From Saprospiraceae bacterium (lineage in GTDB: Bacteria > Bacteroidota > Bacteroidia > Chitinophagales > Saprospiraceae), in assembly GCA_020849825.1 (NCBI GenBank), contig JADZFP010000269.1:1-13220 (forward strand): 13,220 bases of DNA. The letters are read 5' to 3'. Below the pieces are notes generated by a model. The model made no database searches, was not told where the DNA came from, and saw only the letters and a list, made by a program, of their open reading frames with translations. The number at the start of each line of letters is the position of its first letter. The first letter of the stretch is position 1. A program made the translations under genes and the position numbers. This document shows positions 1 to 8,600 of this stretch, in pieces.

Positions 1-208
1 AAAATAACATGCAAAGCAGATGTTTCATCATCGGGAACGGGATTTGAAAAGGTGAGCAAACAGCGGTTAAAAATAGCAATTTTATGAAAATGTCTCTCCG
101 GTCATTTGCCGGGAAAGCATGACCTTTGCGCACTCAAAAGACGCAGCGGCGTGCCCAAACGCGTCATCCCGCCCCGCAAATCCTCAAATCTTCGCATACG
201 CACCACAC
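1..208. other. Non-coding leader upstream of the E1 gene
   Basis: I see no convincing gene here on either strand. The stretch is AT-richer than the coding DNA on its right. An ATG at 119 is in frame with the E1 gene, but the 30 residues it would add look like translated leader rather than conserved protein. A weak match to the Bacteroidota -7 box (GACCTTTG, 121-128, one mismatch to TAnnTTTG) has no TTG at the expected distance, so I do not call a promoter. Any gene to the left lies outside the window. Confidence 0.5.
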
Positions 209-2203
209 ATGTCCGCCCAACCACTGATCAAATATTCCAAAAAAGGCTTCGACCCAAAGACCCTGCTCCACCTCTACCAACAGTTGCTTCATCCGCGGCT
301 CATCGAGGAAAAAATGCTCAACCTGCTCCGGCAGGGCCGTATTTCCAAGTGGTTCAGCGGCATCGGCCAGGAAGCCATCGCGGTGGGCGCCGCCTGCGCG
401 CTGGAGAAAGACGAACTGATTTTTACCATGCACCGCAACCTGGGCGTATTTACCGCCCGGGAAATGCCGCTCGACCGCATGTTTTGCCAATGGCAGGGCA
501 AACGCTTGGGCTACACCAAGGCGCGCGACCGCTCCTTCCACTTCGGCGCCATGGAGCACGGCATCGTGGGCATGATCTCGCACCTGGGCCCCCAACTCTC
601 GCTCGCCGCCGGCGTAGCCCTTGCGCACCGGCTCCGGAAAGAAGGAAAAGTCTCCCTGGCTTTTACCGGCGAAGGCGCCACCAGCCAGGGCGAATTCCAC
701 GAAGCCCTCAACGTCGCCTCGGTCTGGAAACTGCCTGTCATTTTCATCATTGAAAACAACGGCTACGGCCTCAGCACTACCGCCAACGAGCAATACGCCT
801 GTAAAGACCTGGTCGACCGGGCCGCCGGATACGGCATGCGCAGCGCCAAAATCGACGGCAACAACATTCTGGAAGTTTACGCCACCATTCAAAAAATCGC
901 GACCGAACTCCGCAAAAAACCGGAACCCTTCCTGCTCGAATGCATCACCTTCCGTATGCGCGGACACGAAGAAGCCAGCGGCACGAAATACGTCCCCAAA
1001 GCGCTCATGGACGAATGGGCCGCCAAAGACCCGCTCGACAACTACGAACGCTGGCTGTTGCAGGAAGGCCTGCTCGACGAAAAAACGGCGGAAAACCTCC
1101 GCAAATCCTACAAAAAAACGATTCAGGACGCCGTCGAGGTGATGTTCAACGAACCCGAACCCGTACCGGACACCAACGAGGAACTGAACGACGTGTACGC
1201 CCCGGCGCCTGCCCCGACACCTGCCCCGGCCAACGGAGCAGTACAGGAACTGCGCTTTATCGATGCCATTTCCGACGGCCTGCGCACGGCCATGCAAAAA
1301 CACCCCCAGCTCGTACTCATGGGACAAGACATCGCCGAGTACGGCGGCGTGTTCAAAATCACCCAGGGCTTCGTGGAAGCCTTCGGCAAAGACCGCGTGC
1401 GCAACACACCGCTCTGCGAATCGGCGATCGTCGGCATCAGCCTGGGCCTCAGCCTGAAAGGCATGAAAAGTATGGTGGAAATGCAGTTTGCCGACTTCGT
1501 CACCTGCGGTTTCAACCAGATCGTCAACAACCTGGCCAAACTCCACTGGCGCTGGGGACAAACGGCCGACGTGGTCGTGCGTATGCCCACGGGCGGCGGC
1601 ACCGGCGCCGGGCCGTTTCACTCGCAATCCAATGAGGCCTGGTTTACCCACGTGCCCGGCCTCAAAGTCGTGTTCCCCAGCACGCCGCACGATGCCAAGG
1701 GGCTCCTGCTCGCCGCTTTTGAAGACCCCAACCCGGTGATGTTCTTCGAACACAAAGCCCTGTACCGAAGCGAAAGCGGCCCCGTACCCGAAGGGTATTA
1801 CACCGTGGAAATCGGCAAGGCCCGCCAGGTACAGGAGGGCGACCAGTTGAGTATTCTGACCTACGGACTGGGCGTCCGCTGGGCACAGCTGGCGGCTTCC
1901 GAACTGGGTATTTCAGCCGATATCATCGATTTGCGCAGCCTGGTTCCGCTCGATTACGAAGCCATCACCCGTTCGGTCAAAAAGACCAACCGCGTACTCA
2001 TTCTGCACGAAGACACCCTGTTTGGCGGCATCGGCGGCGAAATAGCGGCCTGGATATCCGAACACCTTTTCGAGCACCTCGACGCGCCCGTGATGCGCGC
2101 GGCAAGCCTCGATACGCCGGTACCATTTGCCATTCCGCTGGAACAAAACTTTTTCCCGCTGGAACGTATGAAGGATCAGTTGAAAAAATTGCTGGCTTAC
2201 TGA
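209..2203 (+). CDS. Fused 2-oxoacid dehydrogenase E1 component, alpha and beta (thiamine diphosphate-dependent)
   Basis: E1 decarboxylates a 2-oxoacid (branched-chain 2-oxoacids or pyruvate) and passes the acyl group to the lipoyl arm of an E2 subunit encoded elsewhere; it acts in the cytoplasm. The 664-residue protein joins two subunits. The alpha half is about residues 1-330, with the thiamine diphosphate/Mg motif G154-E-G156, 26 residues, N183-N184, exactly the GDG-X26-NN spacing, and H75 near the active site. A proline/alanine linker covers about 331-343. The beta half is about 344-664, with E404 (TPLCESA context) and H471 (FHSQ), matching the cofactor-binding Glu and active-site His of E1 beta. 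I chose ATG 209 because family similarity begins there (LLHLYQQLL); ATG 119 would add 30 atypical residues. There is no clear Shine-Dalgarno, as is common in Bacteroidota. The stop is TGA. The family is certain; the substrate is not. Confidence 0.93.
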   Translation: MSAQPLIKYSKKGFDPKTLLHLYQQLLHPRLIEEKMLNLLRQGRISKWFSGIGQEAIAVGAACALEKDELIFTMHRNLGVFTAREMPLDRMFCQWQGKRLGYTKARDRSFHFGAMEHGIVGMISHLGPQLSLAAGVALAHRLRKEGKVSLAFTGEGATSQGEFHEALNVASVWKLPVIFIIENNGYGLSTTANEQYACKDLVDRAAGYGMRSAKIDGNNILEVYATIQKIATELRKKPEPFLLECITFRMRGHEEASGTKYVPKALMDEWAAKDPLDNYERWLLQEGLLDEKTAENLRKSYKKTIQDAVEVMFNEPEPVPDTNEELNDVYAPAPAPTPAPANGAVQELRFIDAISDGLRTAMQKHPQLVLMGQDIAEYGGVFKITQGFVEAFGKDRVRNTPLCESAIVGISLGLSLKGMKSMVEMQFADFVTCGFNQIVNNLAKLHWRWGQTADVVVRMPTGGGTGAGPFHSQSNEAWFTHVPGLKVVFPSTPHDAKGLLLAAFEDPNPVMFFEHKALYRSESGPVPEGYYTVEIGKARQVQEGDQLSILTYGLGVRWAQLAASELGISADIIDLRSLVPLDYEAITRSVKKTNRVLILHEDTLFGGIGGEIAAWISEHLFEHLDAPVMRAASLDTPVPFAIPLEQNFFPLERMKDQLKKLLAY

Positions 2204-3249
2204 GCGCCGTACCATTTGCGCAACACCGCTTCCGCGGCTTTTCCCTGGGGCGTGTAATCGCGCTCCGGGTAGCCCTCGTGCCCGCGCATATTGGGAAACC
2301 ATTTCCACAAAAAACCGCCGCCCCACCAGTCTTCGCGGCAATACGTGGAAAACAAGGCCTCGTAACAATTGGCCTGCGCCTGCTCGTTGATGTTGCGTTG
2401 TTCGATGCCGCGCTCCAGTTCCCAGTTGCGCCAGCCGCAGCTGTCGACGCTCAGGTAACCGAACTCAGTGAATAACACCGGCTTGTCGATGGTTTTGGAG
2501 AAATCGCGCAAACGGGAAGCGATGGGCTGCCAGGCTGTTTTCAGTTCTTCAACAGAAGGCGTTTTTTGTTGAACCAGCGGGAAATATCCGCCCAGACCGA
2601 TATAATCCAGTTCAGACCAAAAAGGCACCCTCGACCAGTCGTCCCAGTTGGCCGAATAGGTCAGTTTGCCTTTGTATTCGGCCCTGATCTTTTGGATCAG
2701 TCCGGTCCAGAACGCCGGCCGCTGTTGTATGGCGTTGTTGAATTCAGTGCCCAGACACAGCATATCGGGCTGTTCCTCGGCCGCCAGCCGCGCGAAATAA
2801 AGAATATACCGTTCGTAGCCCGCTTCCCAGGCAGCCCAGTCTTCGGGGCTTGAAAAATCAAGCGCTCCCGTCCAGCCGCCCGGAATATACACCTGAGGTT
2901 TCAGCATCACTTTCAAACCCGCGGCATGCGCCATACGAATCGTTGTGCGCACGCCTTCGGGCCCTTCTCCCCACCATTGCCACTCGTTGTTTTCGGCAAA
3001 ACGGACGGAAGGCGTGCCTTTTCGAGTAAAAGCATAGGGGACAACTGCTATCCAATTGGCGCCCACGGCTTTTACTGCCGGCATGGGGTCTTGCGGAAAA
3101 GGCTCGGGAGGAGCGACGAAGGTCAGTCCGCAGATTTTTTCACTCATTCGCTCCGGTGGCGATACCGCGGCGGCAGGTGCGACGGTCGGTTGGTTGCAGT
3201 TTAGCAGAAGCAGAAGGGGCAACGCGGAAAGAGTGAGTGCGGAAGTCAT
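2197..3249 (-). CDS. GH113-like glycoside hydrolase, putative lipoprotein
   Basis: This is a 350-residue TIM-barrel glycoside hydrolase resembling family GH113 (beta-mannanase and related enzymes, clan GH-A). Visible support is KPQV at 117-120 on an early strand, E169 in GTEF as candidate acid/base, E262 in TEFGY as candidate nucleophile, and many exposed aromatics (WQWW at 90-93, WKWF at 315-318) suited to binding a glycan. The N-terminus is hydrophobic and ends in LLN-C18, a relaxed lipobox; Asn before the Cys is unusual, and no acidic surface-export signal follows, so a periplasm-facing lipoprotein is my guess. The frame is open up to 3432, but that part runs into the HIT gene and is basic and Pro/Arg-rich, so ATG 3249 is chosen. 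It starts 17 bases after the HIT stop and is probably cotranscribed with it. Its TAA overlaps the end of the convergent E1 gene. The substrate is not determinable here. Confidence 0.8.
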   Translation of the reverse strand: MTSALTLSALPLLLLLNCNQPTVAPAAAVSPPERMSEKICGLTFVAPPEPFPQDPMPAVKAVGANWIAVVPYAFTRKGTPSVRFAENNEWQWWGEGPEGVRTTIRMAHAAGLKVMLKPQVYIPGGWTGALDFSSPEDWAAWEAGYERYILYFARLAAEEQPDMLCLGTEFNNAIQQRPAFWTGLIQKIRAEYKGKLTYSANWDDWSRVPFWSELDYIGLGGYFPLVQQKTPSVEELKTAWQPIASRLRDFSKTIDKPVLFTEFGYLSVDSCGWRNWELERGIEQRNINEQAQANCYEALFSTYCREDWWGGGFLWKWFPNMRGHEGYPERDYTPQGKAAEAVLRKWYGAQ

Positions 3250-3266
3250 ACCAGTTCTGGAAAGAA

Positions 3267-3659
3267 CTATAACCGGGCAGCGATCTGGGCGGCCAATTCG
3301 CGAAACTCGTCGGGCGTCATAGGGAAAGGTTCCCGGCCAAAAGTCAGGTCCGACAATTGGTTGAGCGGCACCAGATGGACGTGTGCGTGCGGCACCTCCA
3401 GGCCGATTACGGCCACACCGATCCGTTTGCACGGCACCACCTGTTCGATGGCGCGGGCCACTTTTTTGGCAAACAACATCAGTCCGGCCAGTTCCTGGTC
3501 GGGAATGTCGAAGATATAATCCGTTTCCCGTTTAGGGATGCAAAGCGTGTGTCCCTTGGCGGAGGGGCGGATATCGAGAAAAGCGAGGTAATCCTCCGTT
3601 TCTGCCACCTTGTAGCAGGGAATTTCACCGGCAATAATCCTGGAAAATATCGTGGACAT
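3267..3659 (-). CDS. HIT family protein (histidine triad nucleotide hydrolase, Hint-like)
   Basis: A 130-residue cytoplasmic protein of the HIT superfamily, whose members hydrolyse or transfer nucleotidyl groups (for example AMP-lysine or dinucleoside polyphosphates) through a histidine-linked intermediate. The signature H91-A-H93-V-H95-L-V-P is intact. The N-terminal part (TIFSRIIAGEIP, followed by an Asp-rich strand and a GH-L-IPK strand around 36-43) is typical of bacterial Hint proteins, and so is the length. It lies 15 bases downstream of greA and 17 bases upstream of the glycoside hydrolase on the same strand, so it is the middle gene of a likely operon. To my knowledge the greA-HIT neighbourhood recurs in Bacteroidota, which supports the call. 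The stop is TAG. The physiological substrate is unknown. Confidence 0.93.
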   Translation of the reverse strand: MSTIFSRIIAGEIPCYKVAETEDYLAFLDIRPSAKGHTLCIPKRETDYIFDIPDQELAGLMLFAKKVARAIEQVVPCKRIGVAVIGLEVPHAHVHLVPLNQLSDLTFGREPFPMTPDEFRELAAQIAARL

Positions 3660-3674
3660 GGGTGAGCGAATGGT

Positions 3675-4148
3675 TTAGATGGAAATATCGACCACTTCAA
3701 ATTCCAGCGCGCCGCCGGGAGTCTGGATTTTGGCAATGTCGCCGCGAATCTTGCCCAACAAGCCCTGACCGATTGGAGAGGTCACCGAGATGCGCATTTG
3801 TTTGGCATCGGCTTCGGTTTCGGAAACGAGTTTGTAGGTCATTTCCTTGCCGGTTTTGAGGTTTTTGATCGTGACATTGGACAAGATAGCCACTTTAGAG
3901 GTATCCAGCTGGCTCTCGTCGATGACGCGGGCGTTGGCCAATACCGTCTCGATTTCGTTGATTTTCAATTCGAGCATGCCTTGGGCATCCTTTGCCGCAT
4001 CGTATTCTGCATTTTCAGACAAATCGCCCTGCGCGCGCGCCTCTGCGATGGCCCGGGCCGCTTCCTGGCGGCCAGTCGTTTTCAGTTCTTCTAATTCTGT
4101 TCTGAGTTTATCGTAACCACCTTGGGTCAAATACGTGTAGTTGGCCAT
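3675..4148 (-). CDS. greA: Transcription elongation factor GreA
   Basis: GreA enters the secondary channel of RNA polymerase and stimulates cleavage of backtracked transcripts. The 157-residue length is the normal family size. The N-terminal coiled coil (about 1-76) carries the acidic tip in GDLSENAEYDAA (41-52), with D42 and E45 at the catalytic positions. The C-terminal FKBP-like domain (about 80-157) has the family motif SPIGQGLLGK (124-133) followed by GD. It is the first gene of the greA-HIT-glycosidase set. The upstream 245 bases contain a promoter-like element and two hairpins, described separately, which suggests an attenuated leader or transcript ends from the gene upstream. Identity is secure. 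Confidence 0.97.
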   Translation of the reverse strand: MANYTYLTQGGYDKLRTELEELKTTGRQEAARAIAEARAQGDLSENAEYDAAKDAQGMLELKINEIETVLANARVIDESQLDTSKVAILSNVTIKNLKTGKEMTYKLVSETEADAKQMRISVTSPIGQGLLGKIRGDIAKIQTPGGALEFEVVDISI

Positions 4149-4213
4149 ACCTGATACAATTTAAGCGTATGTGTTTGGAAAGGGAACTATCATGAGAAAT
4201 ACCGTCATCGGTT

Positions 4214-4251
4214 AAAAAAGGCTTACGGAACAGGTAAGTGTTCGGTAAACC
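4214..4251 (-). terminator. Intrinsic terminator or greA leader attenuator, minus strand (hairpin plus U6)
   Basis: Read on the minus strand, the arms 4251-4239 and 4232-4220 form a 13-position stem with one C-C mismatch and one G-U pair around a 6-base loop. Six U (4219-4214) follow directly. The G-U pair would be an A-C mismatch on the plus strand, so the structure belongs to minus-strand RNA. It lies 65 bases before the greA start. It may end porV transcription, or end most transcripts from the upstream greA promoter candidate. Confidence 0.7.
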
Positions 4252-4269
4252 TTTAATTTCTATAGACAG

Positions 4270-4318
4270 AAAAACACAGAAACGTTCCTATCGGGCAGAT
4301 AGAAACGTTCCTGTGTTT
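4270..4318 (-). terminator. Long hairpin with U-tract, minus strand (porV terminator or first hairpin of the greA leader)
   Basis: The arms 4318-4298 and 4292-4272 give a 21-position stem with a 5-base loop (4293-4297). On the plus strand two positions are A-C mismatches; on the minus strand both become G-U pairs, so minus-strand RNA is paired throughout. The stem runs into a U5 tract (4274-4270). It begins 75 bases after the PorV-like stop codon. The simplest reading is the terminator of that gene. It also lies just inside any transcript started at the promoter candidate 4331-4360. Confidence 0.7.
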
Positions 4319-4330
4319 AAAAAGTTCCTG

Positions 4331-4360
4331 CAAAGGTAAGGCGCTGGCTGCAATGTCGAA
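4331..4360 (-). promoter_or_regulatory. Candidate greA operon promoter (Bacteroidota type)
   Basis: On the minus strand, TACCTTTG at 4338-4331 is an exact match to the Bacteroidota -7 consensus TAnnTTTG and is followed by C, a common extension. A TTC (4360-4358) sits 19 bases upstream, one base off the TTG of the -33 box. Transcription would begin near 4325 and give greA a leader of about 175 bases holding both hairpins. The weak -33 box keeps this tentative. Confidence 0.45.
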
Positions 4361-4393
4361 AGTTTTTAACCGACTTTTTGTAGCCTGCACTTC

Positions 4394-5443
4394 TTACAGG
4401 TCGATGCGGATGCCGAAGTTGTGAATTCCCTGGAACACTTCGGTTGCGCGGAAAGAGTAGTCGAGCGACAGGCGGCTATCCGAACCTTTTTTGAAGGGGA
4501 TGGAAGCCGAAAGGCCTGCGGAAAGGCCATTGTCGATGGATTGCTCGATCGTGTTGGTGTCAAATTCGGTTTTGTACGCAGCGCGCAGCGAGAAGTTTTG
4601 GCCGAGGGCAAATTCCAGACCGGCGCCTACCTGGTCGCGCGAGAATGCGTTGGAGGTAAAGTTGACAACCATGGAAAGGCGGCTTTTAGCAGCCAGAAGC
4701 CAGTCGTAGGAAGCGCCGATATTGAGCTGCGAAGGCAGTTCGTAGGCAGCTGAGCGCTGGTAGTAGGTCAACGGATACTCGAAAGTCTGGTTAGCGCCGC
4801 TTTGTGACGTGGAAAGACCTTCGCCGGTAAACTGCATTTTAGAGCCTACGTTGCGCAGCGAGATACCGAACTTGAAATTGTCTTTCGGGCCGGTTACGTA
4901 CTGAACGCCGGCATCGAGCGCAATGGCACGAGCGGAAGCGTTGGTAATCGATTCATTGACAAATTTCGCAGTGATACCCACGGAGACGCGGTTCGAAAAG
5001 ATATGAGCATAAGACAAGCCCATGTTGAACAAGGAAGGGCTGAACGTACCGCCGGCGCCTTCAGGCGTATTTTCGGTGGTAAGTTCGAGATCGCCCAGAT
5101 CGACAGCAACGAGGCTGATGCCGAAAGTACCGCCGCCTTTGCCCACGCGTTGTGCGAAACCCAAAGCGTTGATGTTCATGCCGGTCCCCTCGAGGTAGCG
5201 GGTGTGCCCCAATTGCAATTGCGTTTTATTGATTCGGGCCAAACCCGCGACATTGAGATACATGGCGTCGGCGCCGCTGACACTGGAGGTGTTCAGTGAA
5301 TGAAGACCTGCGCTGCGGGCCCAGGGGTTGAGCAACAACTGCTTGGCGCCCTCTTCACCCTGACGGTCGGGATTGCCAGCCAACGCAACGCCGCCGAACA
5401 TCAGGACGCACAGCGGCAGCAGAATGGTATATTTTAAATTCAT
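4394..5443 (-). CDS. PorV/PorQ family outer membrane beta-barrel protein
   Basis: A 349-residue exported beta-barrel protein. It has a clear signal peptide (cleavage predicted after ALA, residue 22). The mature N-terminus matches the PorV/PorQ family pattern: a stretch around 30-75 with LLLNPWARSAG, an alanine/glycine-rich helix region, then the N-x-AGLA motif (LNVAGLARI). The remainder is alternating amphipathic strands with many Gly, Ser and aromatic residues. PorV and PorQ are T9SS components that accept cargo at the outer membrane. PorV itself is usually a little longer (about 390 residues), and the genome probably carries a separate core copy, so this may be a paralogue serving the secreted protein encoded upstream. 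It ends in Leu rather than the classical terminal Phe. The stop is TAA, followed by hairpins. Family placement is good; the exact role is inferred. Confidence 0.85.
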   Translation of the reverse strand: MNLKYTILLPLCVLMFGGVALAGNPDRQGEEGAKQLLLNPWARSAGLHSLNTSSVSGADAMYLNVAGLARINKTQLQLGHTRYLEGTGMNINALGFAQRVGKGGGTFGISLVAVDLGDLELTTENTPEGAGGTFSPSLFNMGLSYAHIFSNRVSVGITAKFVNESITNASARAIALDAGVQYVTGPKDNFKFGISLRNVGSKMQFTGEGLSTSQSGANQTFEYPLTYYQRSAAYELPSQLNIGASYDWLLAAKSRLSMVVNFTSNAFSRDQVGAGLEFALGQNFSLRAAYKTEFDTNTIEQSIDNGLSAGLSASIPFKKGSDSRLSLDYSFRATEVFQGIHNFGIRIDL

Positions 5444-5460
5444 AATCTTCTGATTGAAAA

Positions 5461-5478
5461 TTGAATGAAGAGATTCAA
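5461..5478. repeat. Short inverted repeat in the PorV-like gene leader
   Basis: TTGAAT (5461-5466) and ATTCAA (5473-5478) are perfect inverted copies around a 6-base spacer, 18 bases upstream of the PorV-like start codon. It could form a small hairpin in the 5' leader of that mRNA. A 6-base AT-rich stem can easily arise by chance. Confidence 0.3.
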
Positions 5479-5479
5479 A

Positions 5480-5534
<55 letters not shown>

Positions 5535-5546
5535 ATTTGGTCATGG

Positions 5547-5576
5547 CCAATATAAACCCTTATAAATTATTATCAA
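5547..5576 (-). promoter_or_regulatory. Candidate promoter of the PorV-like gene (Bacteroidota type)
   Basis: On the minus strand TTG (5576-5574), exactly 19 bases, then TATATTGG (5554-5547) fits TTG-N19-TAnnTTTG with one mismatch in the -7 box. The predicted start near 5540 would leave a leader of about 97 bases containing the heptamer array. The region is AT-rich, so a chance match is possible. Confidence 0.4.
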
Positions 5577-5595
5577 CCTTTATTAACCATTTCTT

Positions 5596-5623
5596 ATTCA
5601 TCATTCATCATTTATCATTCATC
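5596..5623. repeat. Inverted heptamer copies (four units) next to the large gene's stop
   Basis: Units ATTCATC, ATTCATC, ATTTATC, ATTCATC are the reverse complement of the AATGATG array at 5483-5534, with one base changed in the third unit. They begin three bases beyond the stop codon of the large secreted-protein gene. In a readthrough transcript the two arrays could pair over about 28 positions around a loop of about 61 bases that contains the porV promoter candidate. Confidence 0.85.
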
Positions 5624-5626
5624 GCT

Positions 5627-8600
5627 CTAAAGTCCGGATGGGTCAAATTGTCGGCCTATACCGAACCATTTTATGGTCCTTTCACCCATCCCTTCCGCAC
5701 TCACGTTGATGAGATACACACCACTGGCGACCGGGATACCCTTGTTGTTTTTCAAATCCCACTCGAGGTCGGGCGCGATTTGCTGGTAGGGTTCGTATTG
5801 CTCATTGCGGGTGTACTGACGGATAAATTTGCCGTCGAGCGAATAAATGGTGACCTTACACTTGGCCGGCAGGTTGGTGATTTTGACCACATTGCTGAAC
5901 TGCGACACCTCGTATTGCGAGAAGCCGTAGTACGGGTTGGGTACCACCTTGATCGAATCCAGTGCGTTTTCAACCTGAACCTGATTCAGGTCGGCGCGTT
6001 CGCGACCCTGAATGGTGAATTGATAACGCGGGGTACCCGACTTGCGGCCGTTGTCGGCATCGTTGTACCAGGTCTGGAACGGATTGTCGACACGCAGTTT
6101 GACCCGGGTTTCGTACGGGATCAAGCCGTTCGGGCCATTGCCCAGCGGGTCCATCTGGAAACCTTGTGCCAGTTGCAGCATACCGGCCCAGGAGATAAAG
6201 CGGACTTGCTGTGCTTTTGCCGTACCGCTGGGGCTGAGCTCGGGTGAGAATTTCTCACGCAACGCGCGGCATTCGTCGTAAGGCGTATTCATGACGTATA
6301 CCCAGTGCTGACCGCCGAGCAGGAGGTTCGGGATGTCATTGACAAATACGTTCTCGTTGAGGACTGCCTGATCCGTCGGGTTCCACATCATATCGCGGCC
6401 GGTGAGGCGCGGATCGAGACCGCTGTGGTAGCAGGAGTTTTCGACAAAGAAGATGTTGAGACGCTGGCCTGTTTCCACATCGACTGCGTAGCCCGGGAAC
6501 CAGCCCATGCCGCGCAGCGGTTGTCCGGCGAGTGGGTTGGCGGCGCCGGTAGACAGTGTAGCCGGTTCAACTTCGTTATCGGGGTCGGCCAGGCCGTCGC
6601 CGTCGTTGTCGTTTTTACCCACCGAAAGCGAGAAACGGGTATCGAACATCAGGCGTTTTTTATTCGCCGGGCTTTCCGGAACCAGTGTCGGATCCTGAAT
6701 AGGGGCAAACTCGGTACCAGTGTAGTAGTAGCCTGCACCTTCAGCCACCACGCAACGGCTCCACTTGGATTTGTCGCTGGTGAGCACGATATCGACACTG
6801 GGCAATTGCCAGAGTTTGAAGAATCGGCTGTTGGGTTCGGGCTGGCCGTTGGGCTTGATCGGGAACGATTTAGGACCGATAGCCGAGCTGTTGACGTTAC
6901 CCTGCGAGCCCGCGGTTTTTTCCGTCCAGGCCGGCGTAATAAGGCGATCGCCGTTGTCGGGTGTTGCGAGTGTTGGCAGAACAAAGTCGCACATCACATA
7001 CGGCACAAACCAGCCGTTGCCAATGTTATTGAAATTTTCTTCCGGGTCCATGTCTTCGTCTTTCTCCTGGAAACCGGTTTTGACGTAGTTCAGCGGGCCG
7101 TTGGTCTGATCCGGCAAGCCCTGGAGCCATTGCCGATCGATATCTTCCCATTCGACCGCACCGCCGATCACACCGTTGCGGGAGTCGACATATACCGGGG
7201 CTTCACCGAGACGGCCGGTAGAAACGTATGCCCCGTACATGCCCGGTTCGGCGCGCTGGGCGATGGTAACCGAGAAGCCGTATTCAGCGATCAACTGTTC
7301 GTTGAGTTCGTCGATCGTACGCTCGGATTCGAGCACTGCGCCATCGGGCAGACGGCGGAGTTGCCAACGGGCAGTATCCTGCAATTTGGTATCGGTGTCG
7401 TTGCCGTCGGAGAGCACAACTTCGTACTGACCGTCTTTCACTTCAAACGGATTGAAGATCGTCACCGTGATCGGGCCGGCGCCTTCCTGATAGGTCAGCG
7501 TACTGTCGCCGTTGTTGAAAATCTTGTCGCGGGATGCCTGGTCGAGTTCAAGGAACGTACCGTTGTTTCCTGCGCCTTCGAGACGTGTAATGGCTACGCC
7601 GTCGCCGTAAGAGGCGTTCAACGCAAAGTCGACGATCGGACGCGGAATAACGGTATAGATCTGGATATTGCCGCGGCCTGCCAGGTACGGGCGTTGCTGT
7701 CCGGGTACCGGGCGGGCAAGTGGATCGAAATTGGCGAAACTGTTGTAGGCATAAGCAACCACGGAGTAGTAGTACTTCTTGTGGTTGATCAGCGTTTTGT
7801 CGTTGCCGGAAGCAAACTGGTCTTCCGTGATCGAGAAGGTATGGCGCACGCCGTTGTCGGCGCCGTCGACCTGAAGTTCAGGATAATAAACGCGTTTGCT
7901 GAGGTCGAAAGGATCGGCAACTTCAATCCAGTTGTACAATTTGTTGACGCCGTTTTTCACGTCGACCTGGTATACGATGCGCGCTTTGGTTGGGTCGTCG
8001 TAATCAGCAGCCGATACGTTCGGGTTGATCAACTGATAAATAACGTAGCCTTCAAACTTGTAATTGGCAGAGTCGCGGACGTTGGGGTCTGTGTTGTTGC
8101 GATAGTATTCCGGAGCGAGGAAGTCTTGCTCGGCGTAGCCTTCTTTCACGTTGTTGAACGGCGGCACGTTGGTGAGTACAGCCACAACCTCTTCGTTGAG
8201 TTCTACCCAATCCACGTTCGGCGCATCAGGGCCGTCGAGCAGGTCGAAGCAGTTGTCGAACAGACCCTGGGCCAGTTTGTCGGCGCGGAAGATTTGCTCG
8301 AGATCGGGGCAGGGGTATTCAATATCCGGCACCCACGGAACACCGATGATCAGCTCGTTTTTAGCGCCGGGCAACAGGGTGAAGGGACCCGAAGCCTGCA
8401 GGGTACGACGGTCGCCGATACCCAGGTTGGCCGTACACATCGACCAGCCGTTGGAGTTGGGGGCATCGGTGAAAGCGTAATTGATCTGAGCGCCGCCCGA
8501 CTGGTAGCCGCTGCCGCCATAGGTGTAGGGCGTACCGTCGCGCCAGCGACCGGTGAGGTAGTTGTAAAACTCGGCGGGCTGGTCGGGGTCGCCCATACCT

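Noticed and set aside
119..208. Upstream ATG start for the E1 protein
   Set aside because: The additional 30 residues look non-conserved and the usual family N-terminus begins at ATG 209. A modest GGGA sequence before 119 keeps it possible.
164..1753. Minus-strand open frame of 529 codons across the E1 gene
   Set aside because: It is a shadow of a GC-rich gene. The plus strand carries intact thiamine-diphosphate motifs, whereas this product is compositionally biased and unrecognisable.
3250..3432. N-terminal extension of the glycoside hydrolase frame
   Set aside because: It overlaps most of the 3' half of the HIT gene and encodes a basic Pro/Arg-rich stretch. The lipoprotein signal begins at ATG 3249.
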